Below are positions 23,017 through 31,144 of a stretch of DNA of 37,936 bases, one piece after another. Under the pieces are notes generated by a model that did no database searches, had not been told where the DNA came from, and was given only the letters and a program-made list of their open reading frames with translations. The stretch is from SXOA01 sp051004015 (GTDB taxonomy: Bacteria > Planctomycetota > Planctomycetia > Pirellulales > Pirellulaceae): contig JBPCKT010000001.1 of NCBI GenBank assembly GCA_051004015.1, positions 1 through 37,936 on the forward strand, given 5' to 3'. The first letter of the stretch is position 1. The number at the start of each line of letters is the position of its first letter. The position numbers and the translations under genes are program-made.

Positions 23017-23051
23017 GGGGTCAGGAATCGGGGGTCAGGGGTCCAGGATTA
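23017..23051. repeat. Heptanucleotide array at the DUF1569-like / PIG-L junction
   Basis: Five tandem 7-base units of the type GGGGTCA / GGAATCG / GGGGTCC. It is the same unit as the array inside aguA. It encodes the last residues and stop codon (complement of 23035-23037) of the DUF1569-like gene and ends 8 bases before the PIG-L start, occupying its ribosome-site position. Confidence 0.85.
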
Positions 23052-23517
23052 CGAAGCTCATGTGCAGCTCGGCGTGGCGGAGGTGGAGCTGGTGCCACTG
23101 GGCTCCGGTGAGATTTCCAAAGACGGGGTGAGGCTTGCGGCTCGTGTCGGAGCGAAATCGCCTTGTGGCTTCTTGCAGGAGGCGCAGGCCTTCCTGCGGC
23201 GAGAGAGATTCCAAGGGAACGAGCCTTTCCGCCATCGGCGCGGGCAATTGAATTCCGGCGGGAAAGCGACGGAGCATCCGCCGTTTGAATATCAAGGGGC
23301 CAATCAAGCGGACAAACCAGGCGGGACGGTAGGTTACGCCGTCCAGGGACATATGCAACCCCGCGGCCAGATGCCCCAGCATCTGCCCGAGCGACCAGTT
23401 ACCCAACATGTTGATTTTCGCGGCCGCCACCAGCCGCTCGGCATCCATCAGGACGTCGTCGAGCGATTCAAAGGCCACGGCGCGGCGGCCAGCGACTTTG
23501 CCGGTGTTGACGGGCAT
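23035..23517 (-). CDS. DUF1569/DinB-like four-helix protein
   Basis: 160 residues from ATG 23517, preceded by a GGGGAAG ribosome-like stretch. NWSLGQMLGHLAAGLHMSLDG (about 47-67) is the first conserved helix with a histidine. FRSDTSRKPHPVFGNLTGAQWHQLHLRHAELHMSF (about 120-153) carries the second group of histidines. This matches the DUF1569 branch of the DinB-like metal-binding fold, some of whose relatives are thiol-dependent transferases. No specific reaction can be given. The C-terminal VILDP and stop are encoded by a heptamer array, so the original end may have been replaced. It starts one base after the stop of the small membrane protein. Confidence 0.82.
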   Translation of the reverse strand: MPVNTGKVAGRRAVAFESLDDVLMDAERLVAAAKINMLGNWSLGQMLGHLAAGLHMSLDGVTYRPAWFVRLIGPLIFKRRMLRRFPAGIQLPAPMAERLVPLESLSPQEGLRLLQEATRRFRSDTSRKPHPVFGNLTGAQWHQLHLRHAELHMSFVILDP

Positions 23518-23518
23518 G

Positions 23519-23713
23519 TTACTTCCCCATCCCACCCACGAAATAGCCGATCGCACCCGTGACCAGGCCGATGGCCGCGCCGATCAAGACGGTCCACAGC
23601 AGCGCGGTCCAATCCATCCGCACCGTAAAGTATTTGTAGAGCACGTACCCCAGTACGGTGAAGTTGAACGCCACGATGGCCAACATTAACTGCTGCTTTT
23701 GTTTGTCGTTCAT
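23519..23713 (-). CDS. Small two-helix membrane protein
   Basis: 64 residues from ATG 23713. Two hydrophobic helices (about 9-26 and 37-60) are separated by a short loop (YKYFTVRMDWT); the second helix is Gly/Ala-rich and ends GYFVGGMGK. It has no recognised domain. It is placed directly before the DUF1569-like gene with a one-base gap and after the lipoprotein gene, so it is probably co-transcribed. The longer open frame upstream is compositionally odd and was not adopted. Function unknown. Confidence 0.7.
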   Translation of the reverse strand: MNDKQKQQLMLAIVAFNFTVLGYVLYKYFTVRMDWTALLWTVLIGAAIGLVTGAIGYFVGGMGK

Positions 23714-23774
23714 AGTGGTGAAGCGAGCGGGTGAGAATTCACGGGCAATCGAACAAGGCCAGAGTGACAGGAGT

Positions 23775-24611
23775 TTACTCGGTTTTCTTCTCGGCGGGTT
23801 TGGGCTCAGCCGGTTTTTCGGCCGGGGGAGGAGCGACGGGCTTTGTTTCCGCGGGAGTCGCTTCGGCTGGCTTGGATTCGGGAGGCTTTTCGGAAGGCTT
23901 TCCCTCGGTTGCGGCCGCGGGGACATCCGGCGAAGCGGCCGCCTCCTTGGTGAACTTCGCGTTGGCGGCCACTGCATAGGCGATGTCGCGGACTTTATTG
24001 GCATTCACCGCTGCCGCCATGCTCGCCGGAGAATCATCTTTCGCCTCGGAAAACATCTCCAGCGTGTACAGCCGACCGTCGCGAACAGTTTGCAGGGACT
24101 GCACGGCGCAGGGCGAGCCTCCTTGTGGCACTTGCCGCACATGGCGGACCCAAACTGTATATCCGAGCATCACCGGCTTGGGCTTCTCGCGAACGACTTT
24201 TTTGTCCTTCACCAGTTTCCGCTGAATGCTCTTCGCCAGTGCGATTGCATTTTTCTCGTTCGTGTCATCGGCGCCGTGAGGAGAGTCGGCGGCAGCCACG
24301 GTCATCCGCGGCAGTTCGCTGACTTTTCCTTTCGCAAACACCACCAGGTAGTTCGCCTGGCTGAAAAATCCCCAGTCCGCCGGAGGGCAAAGCGCCAGCC
24401 GACCGCCATCGAGCGGACGCTGCAGCGGCTCGTCGACGGGCGGAAGGTCGGTGAGGTCGTACCGCTTGATCTCGTTTCCGGACGTTTCCGCTTCACCTTC
24501 AGCATCTTTGACACGGGCTGACGACGGTTCGCCGCTGTCGCCTCCGCAACCCGACAGAAGAAATAGTGCAATGCCGGTCACTACCATCAGATGGAAAGCG
24601 GAAATTCTCAT
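23775..24611 (-). CDS. Lipoprotein with a Pro/Lys/Glu-rich tail
   Basis: 278 residues from ATG 24611. The signal peptide ends in the lipobox FLLSGC (Cys about 21), so the mature protein should be lipid-anchored. A globular part (about 45-215) contains LALCPPADWGFFSQANYLVVFAKGK, MLGYTVWVRHVR and GRLYTLEMFS. Its strand-rich pattern resembles planctomycete secreted domains but no named family was recognised. The last 55 residues are a low-complexity tail of KPAE/KPPE/TPAE repeats, which probably spans or interacts with the envelope. The gene is divergent from the DUF6677-like gene across 212 bp with no clear promoter identified. Confidence 0.75.
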   Translation of the reverse strand: MRISAFHLMVVTGIALFLLSGCGGDSGEPSSARVKDAEGEAETSGNEIKRYDLTDLPPVDEPLQRPLDGGRLALCPPADWGFFSQANYLVVFAKGKVSELPRMTVAAADSPHGADDTNEKNAIALAKSIQRKLVKDKKVVREKPKPVMLGYTVWVRHVRQVPQGGSPCAVQSLQTVRDGRLYTLEMFSEAKDDSPASMAAAVNANKVRDIAYAVAANAKFTKEAAASPDVPAAATEGKPSEKPPESKPAEATPAETKPVAPPPAEKPAEPKPAEKKTE

Positions 24612-24823
24612 GGTCGGCCAGTGCCCCCAATTTCCCCGATTCGTTGAACGCCATGCATGATAGCGTCTCGGCAAGCGATTTTCACGCCGGCGCAGTAGAA
24701 CTGCCCTCCAAAGAACCGCGCTTCTTCGGCGAATACCCGATTGTCCCGCCCGTGGGCTATTGGCCTGTTCCGGCAGGGCAGGACGGATAGAATAGGCGTC
24801 TTTCCCTTAGCGCTGAGCACTCA

Positions 24824-25453
24824 ATGGTCGATCGCCGCGATAAGCCCGTTGACAAGTCCAAGGGGACCATCCGCCCCACACCGGACGGCATTGAGATTGA
24901 CCTCCGCGACCCGCTGATTGCCGGCCTTTTGGCCTGGCTTTGGCCGGGGGCGGGGCACCTTTACCAGCGGCGGTATGCCAAGGGGATGCTGTTCATGGTC
25001 TGCATCCTGGGGATCTTCTTCTTCGGCCTGGTGCTCGGGGAGGGAAAGGTCGTTTACGCCGCTCAGTTCCGTGACAAGGCGGAGGCCTATCCCGGGATTC
25101 AAGGAATGCTCAGCCGCTGGCCAATCGCCATGCAAATCGGCGTCGGGCTGCCGGCCAGTCCCGCCGTGTTGCAATGGCTCGGCGACAAGCCGGGTGCCCC
25201 GCCAAAGTTCGGCGCCTGGATGGCTTCGCCGGAAAATCGCAAGGAGCTCAACAAGTGGAACAAGGACTTGGGCACGCGCTACGACCTGGCGCTGCTCTAC
25301 ACGGTGATTGCCGGCCTGCTTAATTGGCTGGCCATTTACGATGCCGCGGCCGGTCCGGCGTTCAGCGAGCCGGCGGAGGACAAGTCCAAGGGCGGCAAGT
25401 CCAAAGACGACAAAGACGACAAGGACGGTAAGTCGAAGGATAAGCCCGAGTGA
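24824..25453 (+). CDS. Membrane protein, probable planctomycete DUF6677-type
   Basis: 209 residues. A basic/acidic N-terminus precedes the first hydrophobic segment DPLIAGLLAWLWPGAGHLYQRRYAKGMLFMVCILGIFFFGLVLG (about 27-70). The 'WLWPGAGHLYQRRY.KG' motif is shared with a group of planctomycete membrane proteins (DUF6677, from memory). A further membrane segment is near 164-182 (YDLALLYTVIAGLLNWLAIYD). The C-terminal 30 residues are an extreme Lys/Asp low-complexity tail. Function unknown. The next small membrane protein starts 28 bases downstream and the flavoprotein follows, so the three may be one operon. Confidence 0.78.
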   Translation: MVDRRDKPVDKSKGTIRPTPDGIEIDLRDPLIAGLLAWLWPGAGHLYQRRYAKGMLFMVCILGIFFFGLVLGEGKVVYAAQFRDKAEAYPGIQGMLSRWPIAMQIGVGLPASPAVLQWLGDKPGAPPKFGAWMASPENRKELNKWNKDLGTRYDLALLYTVIAGLLNWLAIYDAAAGPAFSEPAEDKSKGGKSKDDKDDKDGKSKDKPE

Positions 25454-25481
25454 CACAAACGGCGATTTGCGGAGAGCGGTT

Positions 25482-25682
25482 ATGGTTCTTTTTGCCGGAA
25501 TCTTGAATTCGCAACTGTGGCACCTGGTGCCGCTGATCCTGGCCGTGAGCCTGGTTTACGGCGCAACCCGCCATGAGCTGCTCGGCCCGATTCTGCATCA
25601 CGCCTGGAAAACCGTGGTCTGGATGTTGACGTTCATGGGGGTCATCTTCGCGGCTCTGTTCGTATTGTCGTTCTGGCTTTGA
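25482..25682 (+). CDS. Small membrane protein
   Basis: 66 residues from ATG 25482, with GGAGAG about 7 bases upstream. Two hydrophobic helices (about 10-27 and 43-65) are joined by the loop ATRHELLGPILHHAWK. It has no recognised domain. Its stop codon overlaps the flavoprotein start (TGATG), so the two are translationally coupled. Its role may be linked to the preceding membrane protein. The larger open frame that begins upstream is an artefact of the gene before it. Confidence 0.72.
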   Translation: MVLFAGILNSQLWHLVPLILAVSLVYGATRHELLGPILHHAWKTVVWMLTFMGVIFAALFVLSFWL

Positions 25683-26932
25683 TGCACTACGACGTCCTCG
25701 TCATCGGCGCCGGCGCTGCCGGTCTGGTGGCCGCGGCGGAAGCTGCCTCGCGGGGAAGGCGGACGCTGCTGCTGGAGAAGAACAAGCGGCCGGGGGTGAA
25801 GATTCTGATGTCGGGGGGGACGCGCTGCAACCTCACGCACGCGACCGATAAGTGGGGAATCATCAAGGCCTATGGCGGGCAGGGGAACTTCCTGCACTCC
25901 GCACTCGCGGCGCTCTCCCCGGCTGAGCTCGTGCACATGTTTGAAGACGAAGGTGTGGCCACCAAGGTCGAAGAAACCGGCAAGATTTTCCCCGTCAGCA
26001 ACAAGGCGACCGATGTTCTGGCCGCCCTCGTCCACCGCCTGGAGCGAAGCGGGGCGGAGATATCGCTGGACGAGCCGACCACCAGGTGCTCGCGCGTGGA
26101 CGACAAGTTTCTGGTGAACACGCGCGGGCGCGCGCTAACCTGCGATTCCCTGCTGATTACCGTCGGCGGGAAATCCTATCCCGGCAGCGGAACAACGGGG
26201 GACGGCTATGCCTGGGCTGCAGCGCTCGGCCACTCCATAATTCCGCCCCGCCCCGCGCTCGTGCCAATTACCACGGATGCAACCTGGGTGAAATCGCTGA
26301 CAGGGCTTACCATTCCGGACGTGCAAGTGAGTGTATCGGAGATCCCAAATCCTAAATCCCAAATCCCAAATCCTATCTCCTTCGCCTCCGCCCGCGGCTC
26401 ATTTCTCTTCACCCATTTCGGCCTCTCCGGCCCCGTAATCCTCGACGTCAGCCGAGCCGTTACCGCTCATCCCAAACCGCGCGACTTGTCGCTCGTCTGT
26501 GACTTCCTGCCGGAAACGAAATCGCCGGAGTTGGACGAACAACTCCAGCAAGAAGCGGCCGCCGAAGGGAAGAAACAAGTGGCGGGGCTGTTTGCCAGGT
26601 ACATTCCCCGCCGTCTCGCCGAAGCGCTACTCGCGCAATGCGGCCTGAACCCCGAGCTCCGTGCCGCCGAGCTGCCAAAGAAGGAGCGGGCTCGCCTGGT
26701 CGCCGCTATCAAGCAATCGGTCATCCCCGTCAGCGGCACCCGCGGGTTCGAGAAGGCCGAAGTAACAGCCGGTGGCATTTCACTGAGCGAAGTCGACTCC
26801 CGCACGATGGAAAGCAAGCTGGTGCCGGGTTTGTACTTCGCCGGGGAAATCCTCGATCTGGACGGTCCCATCGGCGGCTACAACTTCCAGGCGGCTTTCA
26901 GCACCGGCGTTCTTGCCGGCCGGCATGTATAA
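25682..26932 (+). CDS. HI0933/YhiN-family FAD-dependent oxidoreductase-like protein
   Basis: 416 residues from ATG 25682 (TTG 25679 one codon upstream). The FAD-binding Rossmann start YDVLVIGAGAAGLVAAAEAASRGRRTLLLEKN (3-34) is followed by the family motif KILMSGGTRCNLTH (about 40-54). Further motifs are TGKIFPVSNKATDVLAAL, LLITVGGKSYPGSGTTGDGYAWAAALGHSI and, at the C-terminus, VTAGGISLSEVDSRTMESKLVPGLYFAGEILDLDGPIGGYNFQAAFSTG. The family is widespread and its physiological reaction is unknown. An insert EIPNPKSQIPNP (about 221-232), placed before FLFTHFGLSGP, is encoded by a heptamer array and breaks a normally conserved strand region without a frameshift. Coupled to the small membrane protein upstream. 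Confidence 0.93.
   Translation: MHYDVLVIGAGAAGLVAAAEAASRGRRTLLLEKNKRPGVKILMSGGTRCNLTHATDKWGIIKAYGGQGNFLHSALAALSPAELVHMFEDEGVATKVEETGKIFPVSNKATDVLAALVHRLERSGAEISLDEPTTRCSRVDDKFLVNTRGRALTCDSLLITVGGKSYPGSGTTGDGYAWAAALGHSIIPPRPALVPITTDATWVKSLTGLTIPDVQVSVSEIPNPKSQIPNPISFASARGSFLFTHFGLSGPVILDVSRAVTAHPKPRDLSLVCDFLPETKSPELDEQLQQEAAAEGKKQVAGLFARYIPRRLAEALLAQCGLNPELRAAELPKKERARLVAAIKQSVIPVSGTRGFEKAEVTAGGISLSEVDSRTMESKLVPGLYFAGEILDLDGPIGGYNFQAAFSTGVLAGRHV
26344..26371. repeat. Heptanucleotide array inside the HI0933-type flavoprotein gene
   Basis: Four tandem 7-base units (CCCAAAT, with one CCTAAAT) are followed by a partial unit CCTAT. It is read in frame as PNPKSQIPNP. The unit differs from those at 17943 and 21817, so at least three heptamer families are present in the window. 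Confidence 0.87.
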
Positions 26933-27003
26933 ATTGCAACCGCAAACGCCAGGCGTCTGCTATCTTATCGCTGGAGACTGCTGCCGATCTTGAGGAGCCG
27001 CTC

Positions 27004-28644
27004 GTGCGCCGAGATATCGATTTGTTGCAAGCCGTTCTGGACGGCACTACCGACGTGATCTTCGTCAAGGACGCAGCGGGCAAGTACCTGTTCATCAACC
27101 GGATCGGCGCGCAGTTAGTCGGCAAGTCCATTGATGAGATCGTGGGGCAGGACGACTCGTTTCTCTTCGAGTCCTCCGTGGCTGCCCACATCCGGGCGAT
27201 CGACGCTAGAGTCATGGCCGAAGGGACGCCCATCTCTTATGAGCAGCCCGGCCCTTTGCTGGCGGCCGATCATACCTTCCTGCTGACGAAGTCTCCTTAT
27301 CGCAACGCGGCCGGGGAACTCCTGGGCGTGATTGGCATCGCCCGCGATATTTCGCCGCAGAGACGAGCTGCCGAGGTCCTGGCCGATAGCGCCCGCCGGT
27401 TCAGCACGCTTGCCAACAACTCCCCTACGGGCATTTACGAAACCGACGCTCAGGGGACCATCATCTACGTCAATAACAAGTGCTGCGAGCTGTTTGAAAC
27501 GCCCCGCGAACAAATGCTGCAGCAAATAGGTCGAAACGTCATCCATCCCGAAGATCTCCCCTGGGTTACGGAGCGATGGCAGAGGTTCATGGCGTCGGAT
27601 GACCCGTCCTATCATCTCGAATTCCGCTTCCTGTTTTCCGGGGAAAGAATCAAGCACATTGTGGCCACCGCCCTCCCCCTGCACGACGAGCAGGGGAACA
27701 AGACGGGCTATATCGGCAACATCATCGATGTCACCGAGCAGCGGCGAGCGCAGCGCGCTTTGGAGCTCGCCAACCAGGAATTGGAAGCCCGCGTCCAGGA
27801 GCGAACCAGCGAGCTGGTCGCCGCGAATGAGAAGTTGCGGCACGAAATGGCCGAGCGCCTGCGGACCGAAGAGCGGCTGCGGGAGCAGCAGTCGCAACTG
27901 GCACATGCGCTGCGAGTGCGGACGCTCGGCGAAATGGCAGCGGAGCTGGCCCATGAAGTCAACCAGCCTCTGTCCGCCATCAGCAACTATGTCCAGGGCT
28001 CCAGGCAGCGGTTGGAATCGGGCCTCTTGAGCATGCAGGAAATCGGCTCCACGCTTGACTTCATCGCCCGCGAGTCGCAGCGGGCCGCGAATGTCATCCG
28101 CCGGGCCAAGCGGTTTGCCAGCACGCAGCAACCGTCCCGCGCACCGCTGAACTTGCACAAATTGATTCATGAGGCGCTCGAGATGCTGGCCCATAAGGTC
28201 CGCGAGCGACAAATCACGGTCGACCTGCGCCTGGCCGATCGGCTGCCCCAGGCCGCGGGAGACGAATTGCAGGTGCAGCAGGTTCTTGTCAACCTGCTGC
28301 GCAATGCCGTGGAAGCCATCGGTGCCTCGCCAGCGCCGGAGCGATTGATTCAGATCACGACCCGCGCCGGCGCGGGATGCGTGGAATTTTCGGTGGAAGA
28401 TAGCGGTCAGGGCTTGCAATCCGGCCAGCCGGAGCGCATCTTTGAGTCGTTCTATACGACCAAGCCCGAGGGCTTGGGGCTGGGACTTCCTATCAGCCGA
28501 ACCATTATCGAGGCTCACGGCGGTCGTCTGTGGGCGGATATGCCGGGCGCGCCAGGCGCACGATTCCGGTTTACCTTACCAGTGTGGGATGATGAACCTA
28601 CCCCAGAGCCCGCTACCCGATCCGACCGTTTTCGTAGTCGATGA
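27004..28644 (+). CDS. FixL-like PAS sensor histidine kinase (soluble)
   Basis: 546 residues from GTG 27004, chosen for GAGGAG at 26992-26997 with 6-base spacing; there is no ATG in the right place. No membrane helix is seen. PAS 1 is at about 5-118 (DVIFVKDAAGKYLFINR), PAS 2 at about 130-250 (GIYETDAQGTIIYVNNKCCELF, ending in a DVTEQRRAQ exit), then a coiled coil at about 245-300. The H-box MAAELAHEVNQPLSAISNYVQG (His 317) is of the FixL/DctB type. The ATPase part has VLVNLLRNAVEAI, VEDSGQGL, SFYTTKPEGLGLGLPISRTIIEAHGG. There is no sign of a haem pocket, so the signal is unknown. It overlaps the regulator gene by 56 bases. Confidence 0.93.
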   Translation: MRRDIDLLQAVLDGTTDVIFVKDAAGKYLFINRIGAQLVGKSIDEIVGQDDSFLFESSVAAHIRAIDARVMAEGTPISYEQPGPLLAADHTFLLTKSPYRNAAGELLGVIGIARDISPQRRAAEVLADSARRFSTLANNSPTGIYETDAQGTIIYVNNKCCELFETPREQMLQQIGRNVIHPEDLPWVTERWQRFMASDDPSYHLEFRFLFSGERIKHIVATALPLHDEQGNKTGYIGNIIDVTEQRRAQRALELANQELEARVQERTSELVAANEKLRHEMAERLRTEERLREQQSQLAHALRVRTLGEMAAELAHEVNQPLSAISNYVQGSRQRLESGLLSMQEIGSTLDFIARESQRAANVIRRAKRFASTQQPSRAPLNLHKLIHEALEMLAHKVRERQITVDLRLADRLPQAAGDELQVQQVLVNLLRNAVEAIGASPAPERLIQITTRAGAGCVEFSVEDSGQGLQSGQPERIFESFYTTKPEGLGLGLPISRTIIEAHGGRLWADMPGAPGARFRFTLPVWDDEPTPEPATRSDRFRSR

Positions 28645-29236
28645 CGACCCGGCAGCTCTGCGAGCCCTCTGTTTTCTGCTGGAATGCAATGGCTGGCGGG
28701 TGGAGGGGTTTTCGTCCGCGGACGAGTTTCTGCGGCCCTGGTCCCCGGACCGGCATGGGTGCCTGCTGCTCGATGTGCGAATGCCCGGAATGTCTGGGCT
28801 GGAATTGCAAGCCGCACTGGCTCGCATCGGCAACTCCCTTCCCATCATCATGATGTCCGGGTATGGCGACGTGCCAGCTTGCGCCCAGGCCTTTCGCGCG
28901 GGAGCAGTCGACTTCCTCGAGAAGCCGGCCGACCATAAAGTCCTCCTCAGCAGAATCTTGGAGGCCGTCGAACGGGACGCGAAGCGGCGCATCGCCGAAG
29001 CGGACAACCCGCAATTCTTTGCTCGCCTACGCAACTTAACGCCTCGCGAACGGGAAGTCATGGATCGCTTGATGGAGGGTAAAACGCTCAAGCAAATCGC
29101 GTTGGAGCTCAATGTCAGCGTGCAGACGTCGTCCAAGCATCGCATGAAGGTGCTGGAAAAGCTCCGCGTCGGAAACGACATCGAGCTGCTCCGGAGGCTC
29201 TTGCGTCACCCCGTGGGGGAGCCCGTCCCGGCATAG
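28589..29236 (+). CDS. FixJ-family response regulator
   Basis: 215 residues from ATG 28589 (or 28592), starting inside the kinase gene. The receiver domain has VFVVDDDP (about 14-21), Asp 62 in LLLDVRMPGMSGLELQ, the IIMMSGYGDV strand and Lys 112 in FLEKPADHKVLL. The LuxR-type helix-turn-helix follows at about 150-205: LTPREREVMDRLMEGKTLKQIALELNVSVQTSSKHRMKVLEKLRV. It is a DNA-binding activator, almost certainly the partner of the overlapping FixL-like kinase. The target promoter is not identifiable. 228 bp without a gene follow; a 5-bp stem before TTTTT near 29294 is too weak to call a terminator. Confidence 0.93.
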   Translation: MMNLPQSPLPDPTVFVVDDDPAALRALCFLLECNGWRVEGFSSADEFLRPWSPDRHGCLLLDVRMPGMSGLELQAALARIGNSLPIIMMSGYGDVPACAQAFRAGAVDFLEKPADHKVLLSRILEAVERDAKRRIAEADNPQFFARLRNLTPREREVMDRLMEGKTLKQIALELNVSVQTSSKHRMKVLEKLRVGNDIELLRRLLRHPVGEPVPA

Positions 29237-29464
29237 ATAAACAGCCACTGTTTTGTACAGGCGGACAGGCGATTTTTTAAGCTATGCAGCCTGCTTTTTA
29301 GAGGCGATAACATACCCCGTTCCGGACTGGATGACGAGCTGGATGAAGACATTGCCCCCCAGCCGTTGTCGCTAACAGTCGGGAACATTCTTTCGCCGGC
29401 TGGAGCTTGATATTGCCCCATCAACCCAGTCGGCGATTTTTTGCGCGCACAACCGTCGGACGGA

Positions 29465-30907
29465 TTAACGCACTCGCTCCAGGTTGATTACTTTGCTGGC
29501 CAGCACATGGGGCTCATTCAAATCGGGGATCAGCCCCCGTTTGCCGTACAATCCCACCCGCTTGTTGATGTGGCTGCTGACGCTGAGGCCCGGCGCGGGG
29601 GAGACGAAGCAGATCCGTTTGCCGTCGGCATCGACCAGCGCGTACGGAGCGACCGGCTTGTCCGCGGACTTCACCGCCGTGAGCCAGCCTTCGCCGTCAT
29701 AGGCCCGGAAGTCCCGGCTTTCGCGCGGCGCGGCGAGTTTCGCTTCCGGCTGCGACTGTACGTCAAAGGTTTCTTCGAACCGCTTGATTTTGTCCAGCAT
29801 GAAACGGGCCTGGCCCCGGTCGCCGGGCGTCGCTGCTGTTTCCACAAGCCGCCCAGCGCGGTCCTTGAGTGACGAGAAATTCCAGGTGCTTTTATCGCGG
29901 GCAAGAATCAACGAAAGCTGCACGTCCAGCTCTTCCAGCTCGCGAGCGACATCTTCGCTCGAATCCGCCGCAATCGAAGCAGCCGCCGAAGAAGTTGCCG
30001 CGGCAATGCGAGCGGCAGCGGAGTTGCTCTTGATCGGCCCTTTCGCCAGGCGATTGGGACCGGCTGAGGGTGCGGGGGATGAGGATGGATGCCGCTTGCG
30101 GGCCACGAACCCATCCGGAGAAAGCGACCTCGCAGGACTCTCAACGGCGGGCTCCTCGTGGGCAACCTGACGCACAGGATATTTCTCGTTTTCATCGTCC
30201 GCGGCGAGAGTTTTTTTCTGTCCCGCCCGCGGCCAGGGTTCCGGCTTCTCCTCGCGCAAGTCCGATAAGGCAATGTTGCTTCGCTGAATTCGCGGGCGCT
30301 CCGTGATCGGCTCTTCGTGGACCACATTTGTTGCTTCAGGTTCTTCTCGCGCTTCCTGCGCGACAGGCTTCCGTTCGTCCTTCGCCGCCAACTCGCGGCT
30401 TTTGGCCTTGCGCACCTGCCGGCTATGGACCCAGCGAAACTCGCCGGCCGGAGGAGCGATCTTCAGCCACAGCTCCGTCTTCCCTTCCGCCCCTTCGACC
30501 TGCTTCTTGCCGAGGACTTCCACCCGCTCCCCCGCGGACAGCGTAACGTGCGACTTGTGCTCGCGAATTCTTTCCGCCCGCGAACCCAGCCAGGACCTGG
30601 CTTCCGGCACGATGATCTCGGCGATTCCCGGCTCCTCGGTCATCTCCAGATCGGCCTGGGGAATCCAACTGAAGCTCCCCTCCGGCGGCCGAATCGCCAG
30701 CCAATCTCCCGCGTCACGCCGGTAAACTTCCACGTGCGTTCCCGGCTCCAACTCCTGCGTGACATAAAACCTCCGCCCCGGTCCCGCGCGAACCTCCGCC
30801 CCTTGTTCAAGCACGACGGCCCCATACGGGCTTTCGTCCGCGGCGAATGAGCTCACCGCCAGGACCAAAGGCCCGAGCGCTAACCAGCCTAAGAAAATAT
30901 GCCGCAT
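29465..30907 (-). CDS. Secreted protein with two SH3-like domains
   Basis: 480 residues from ATG 30907, preceded by a purine-rich GAGGGG. The frame is open another 1 kb upstream, but that part is antisense to the PQQ gene. A signal peptide (about 1-23) leads to SH3b-like domain 1 (about 28-90, with AEVRAGPGRRFYVTQELEPGTHVEVYRRDAGDWLAIRPPEGSFSWI) and domain 2 (about 105-170, ending in FRWVHSRQVRK). A long charged, disordered linker (about 172-320, Ala/Ser/Lys/Glu-rich) is followed by a C-terminal region with DVQLSLILARDKSTWNFSSLKDRA and a final APYALVDADGKRICFVSPAPGLSVSSHINKRVGLYG strand-rich part. SH3b domains bind cell-wall or protein ligands; an envelope-associated role is inferred. No catalytic motif seen. 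Confidence 0.85.
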   Translation of the reverse strand: MRHIFLGWLALGPLVLAVSSFAADESPYGAVVLEQGAEVRAGPGRRFYVTQELEPGTHVEVYRRDAGDWLAIRPPEGSFSWIPQADLEMTEEPGIAEIIVPEARSWLGSRAERIREHKSHVTLSAGERVEVLGKKQVEGAEGKTELWLKIAPPAGEFRWVHSRQVRKAKSRELAAKDERKPVAQEAREEPEATNVVHEEPITERPRIQRSNIALSDLREEKPEPWPRAGQKKTLAADDENEKYPVRQVAHEEPAVESPARSLSPDGFVARKRHPSSSPAPSAGPNRLAKGPIKSNSAAARIAAATSSAAASIAADSSEDVARELEELDVQLSLILARDKSTWNFSSLKDRAGRLVETAATPGDRGQARFMLDKIKRFEETFDVQSQPEAKLAAPRESRDFRAYDGEGWLTAVKSADKPVAPYALVDADGKRICFVSPAPGLSVSSHINKRVGLYGKRGLIPDLNEPHVLASKVINLERVR

Positions 30908-31059
30908 CGCCAATCCCCTCGCTGACAAGTGGGGTGAAGGCCCAAGAAATTCGGGCCGCGATTTGTAACCGCTTCCGCCCCGCGGCTCAAGAGCGAAGCG
31001 ACGCCGCTTGGAGCGTGCTAGCTGCAAACCAGGCGAATCCACTGACCGGGCTGCCGTTC

Positions 31060-31088
31060 TTGAAACTTGCCGGGCGATGGACCATAAC
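31060..31088 (+). promoter_or_regulatory. Candidate sigma70-type promoter for the PQQ propeller gene
   Basis: TTGAAA (31060-31065) and CATAAC (31083-31088) are separated by 17 bases, and the -10 box ends 56 bases before ATG 31145. The match to TTGACA/TATAAT is 5 of 6 and 4 of 6. No experimental support. Confidence 0.35.
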
Positions 31089-31144
31089 GGAACTCGCGGC
31101 AGCGGCCGGCACTGGGTCAAATACGCACATTGCAGGATGAAAGA

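Noticed and set aside
27115..28518. A 467-codon antisense frame over the FixL-like kinase
   Set aside because: The sense strand has complete PAS, H-box and ATPase motifs. The antisense frame shows no domain.
29237..29464. A Rho-independent terminator after the FixJ-like gene
   Set aside because: Two T-tracts occur, but the preceding stems are only 4-5 bp with long loops.
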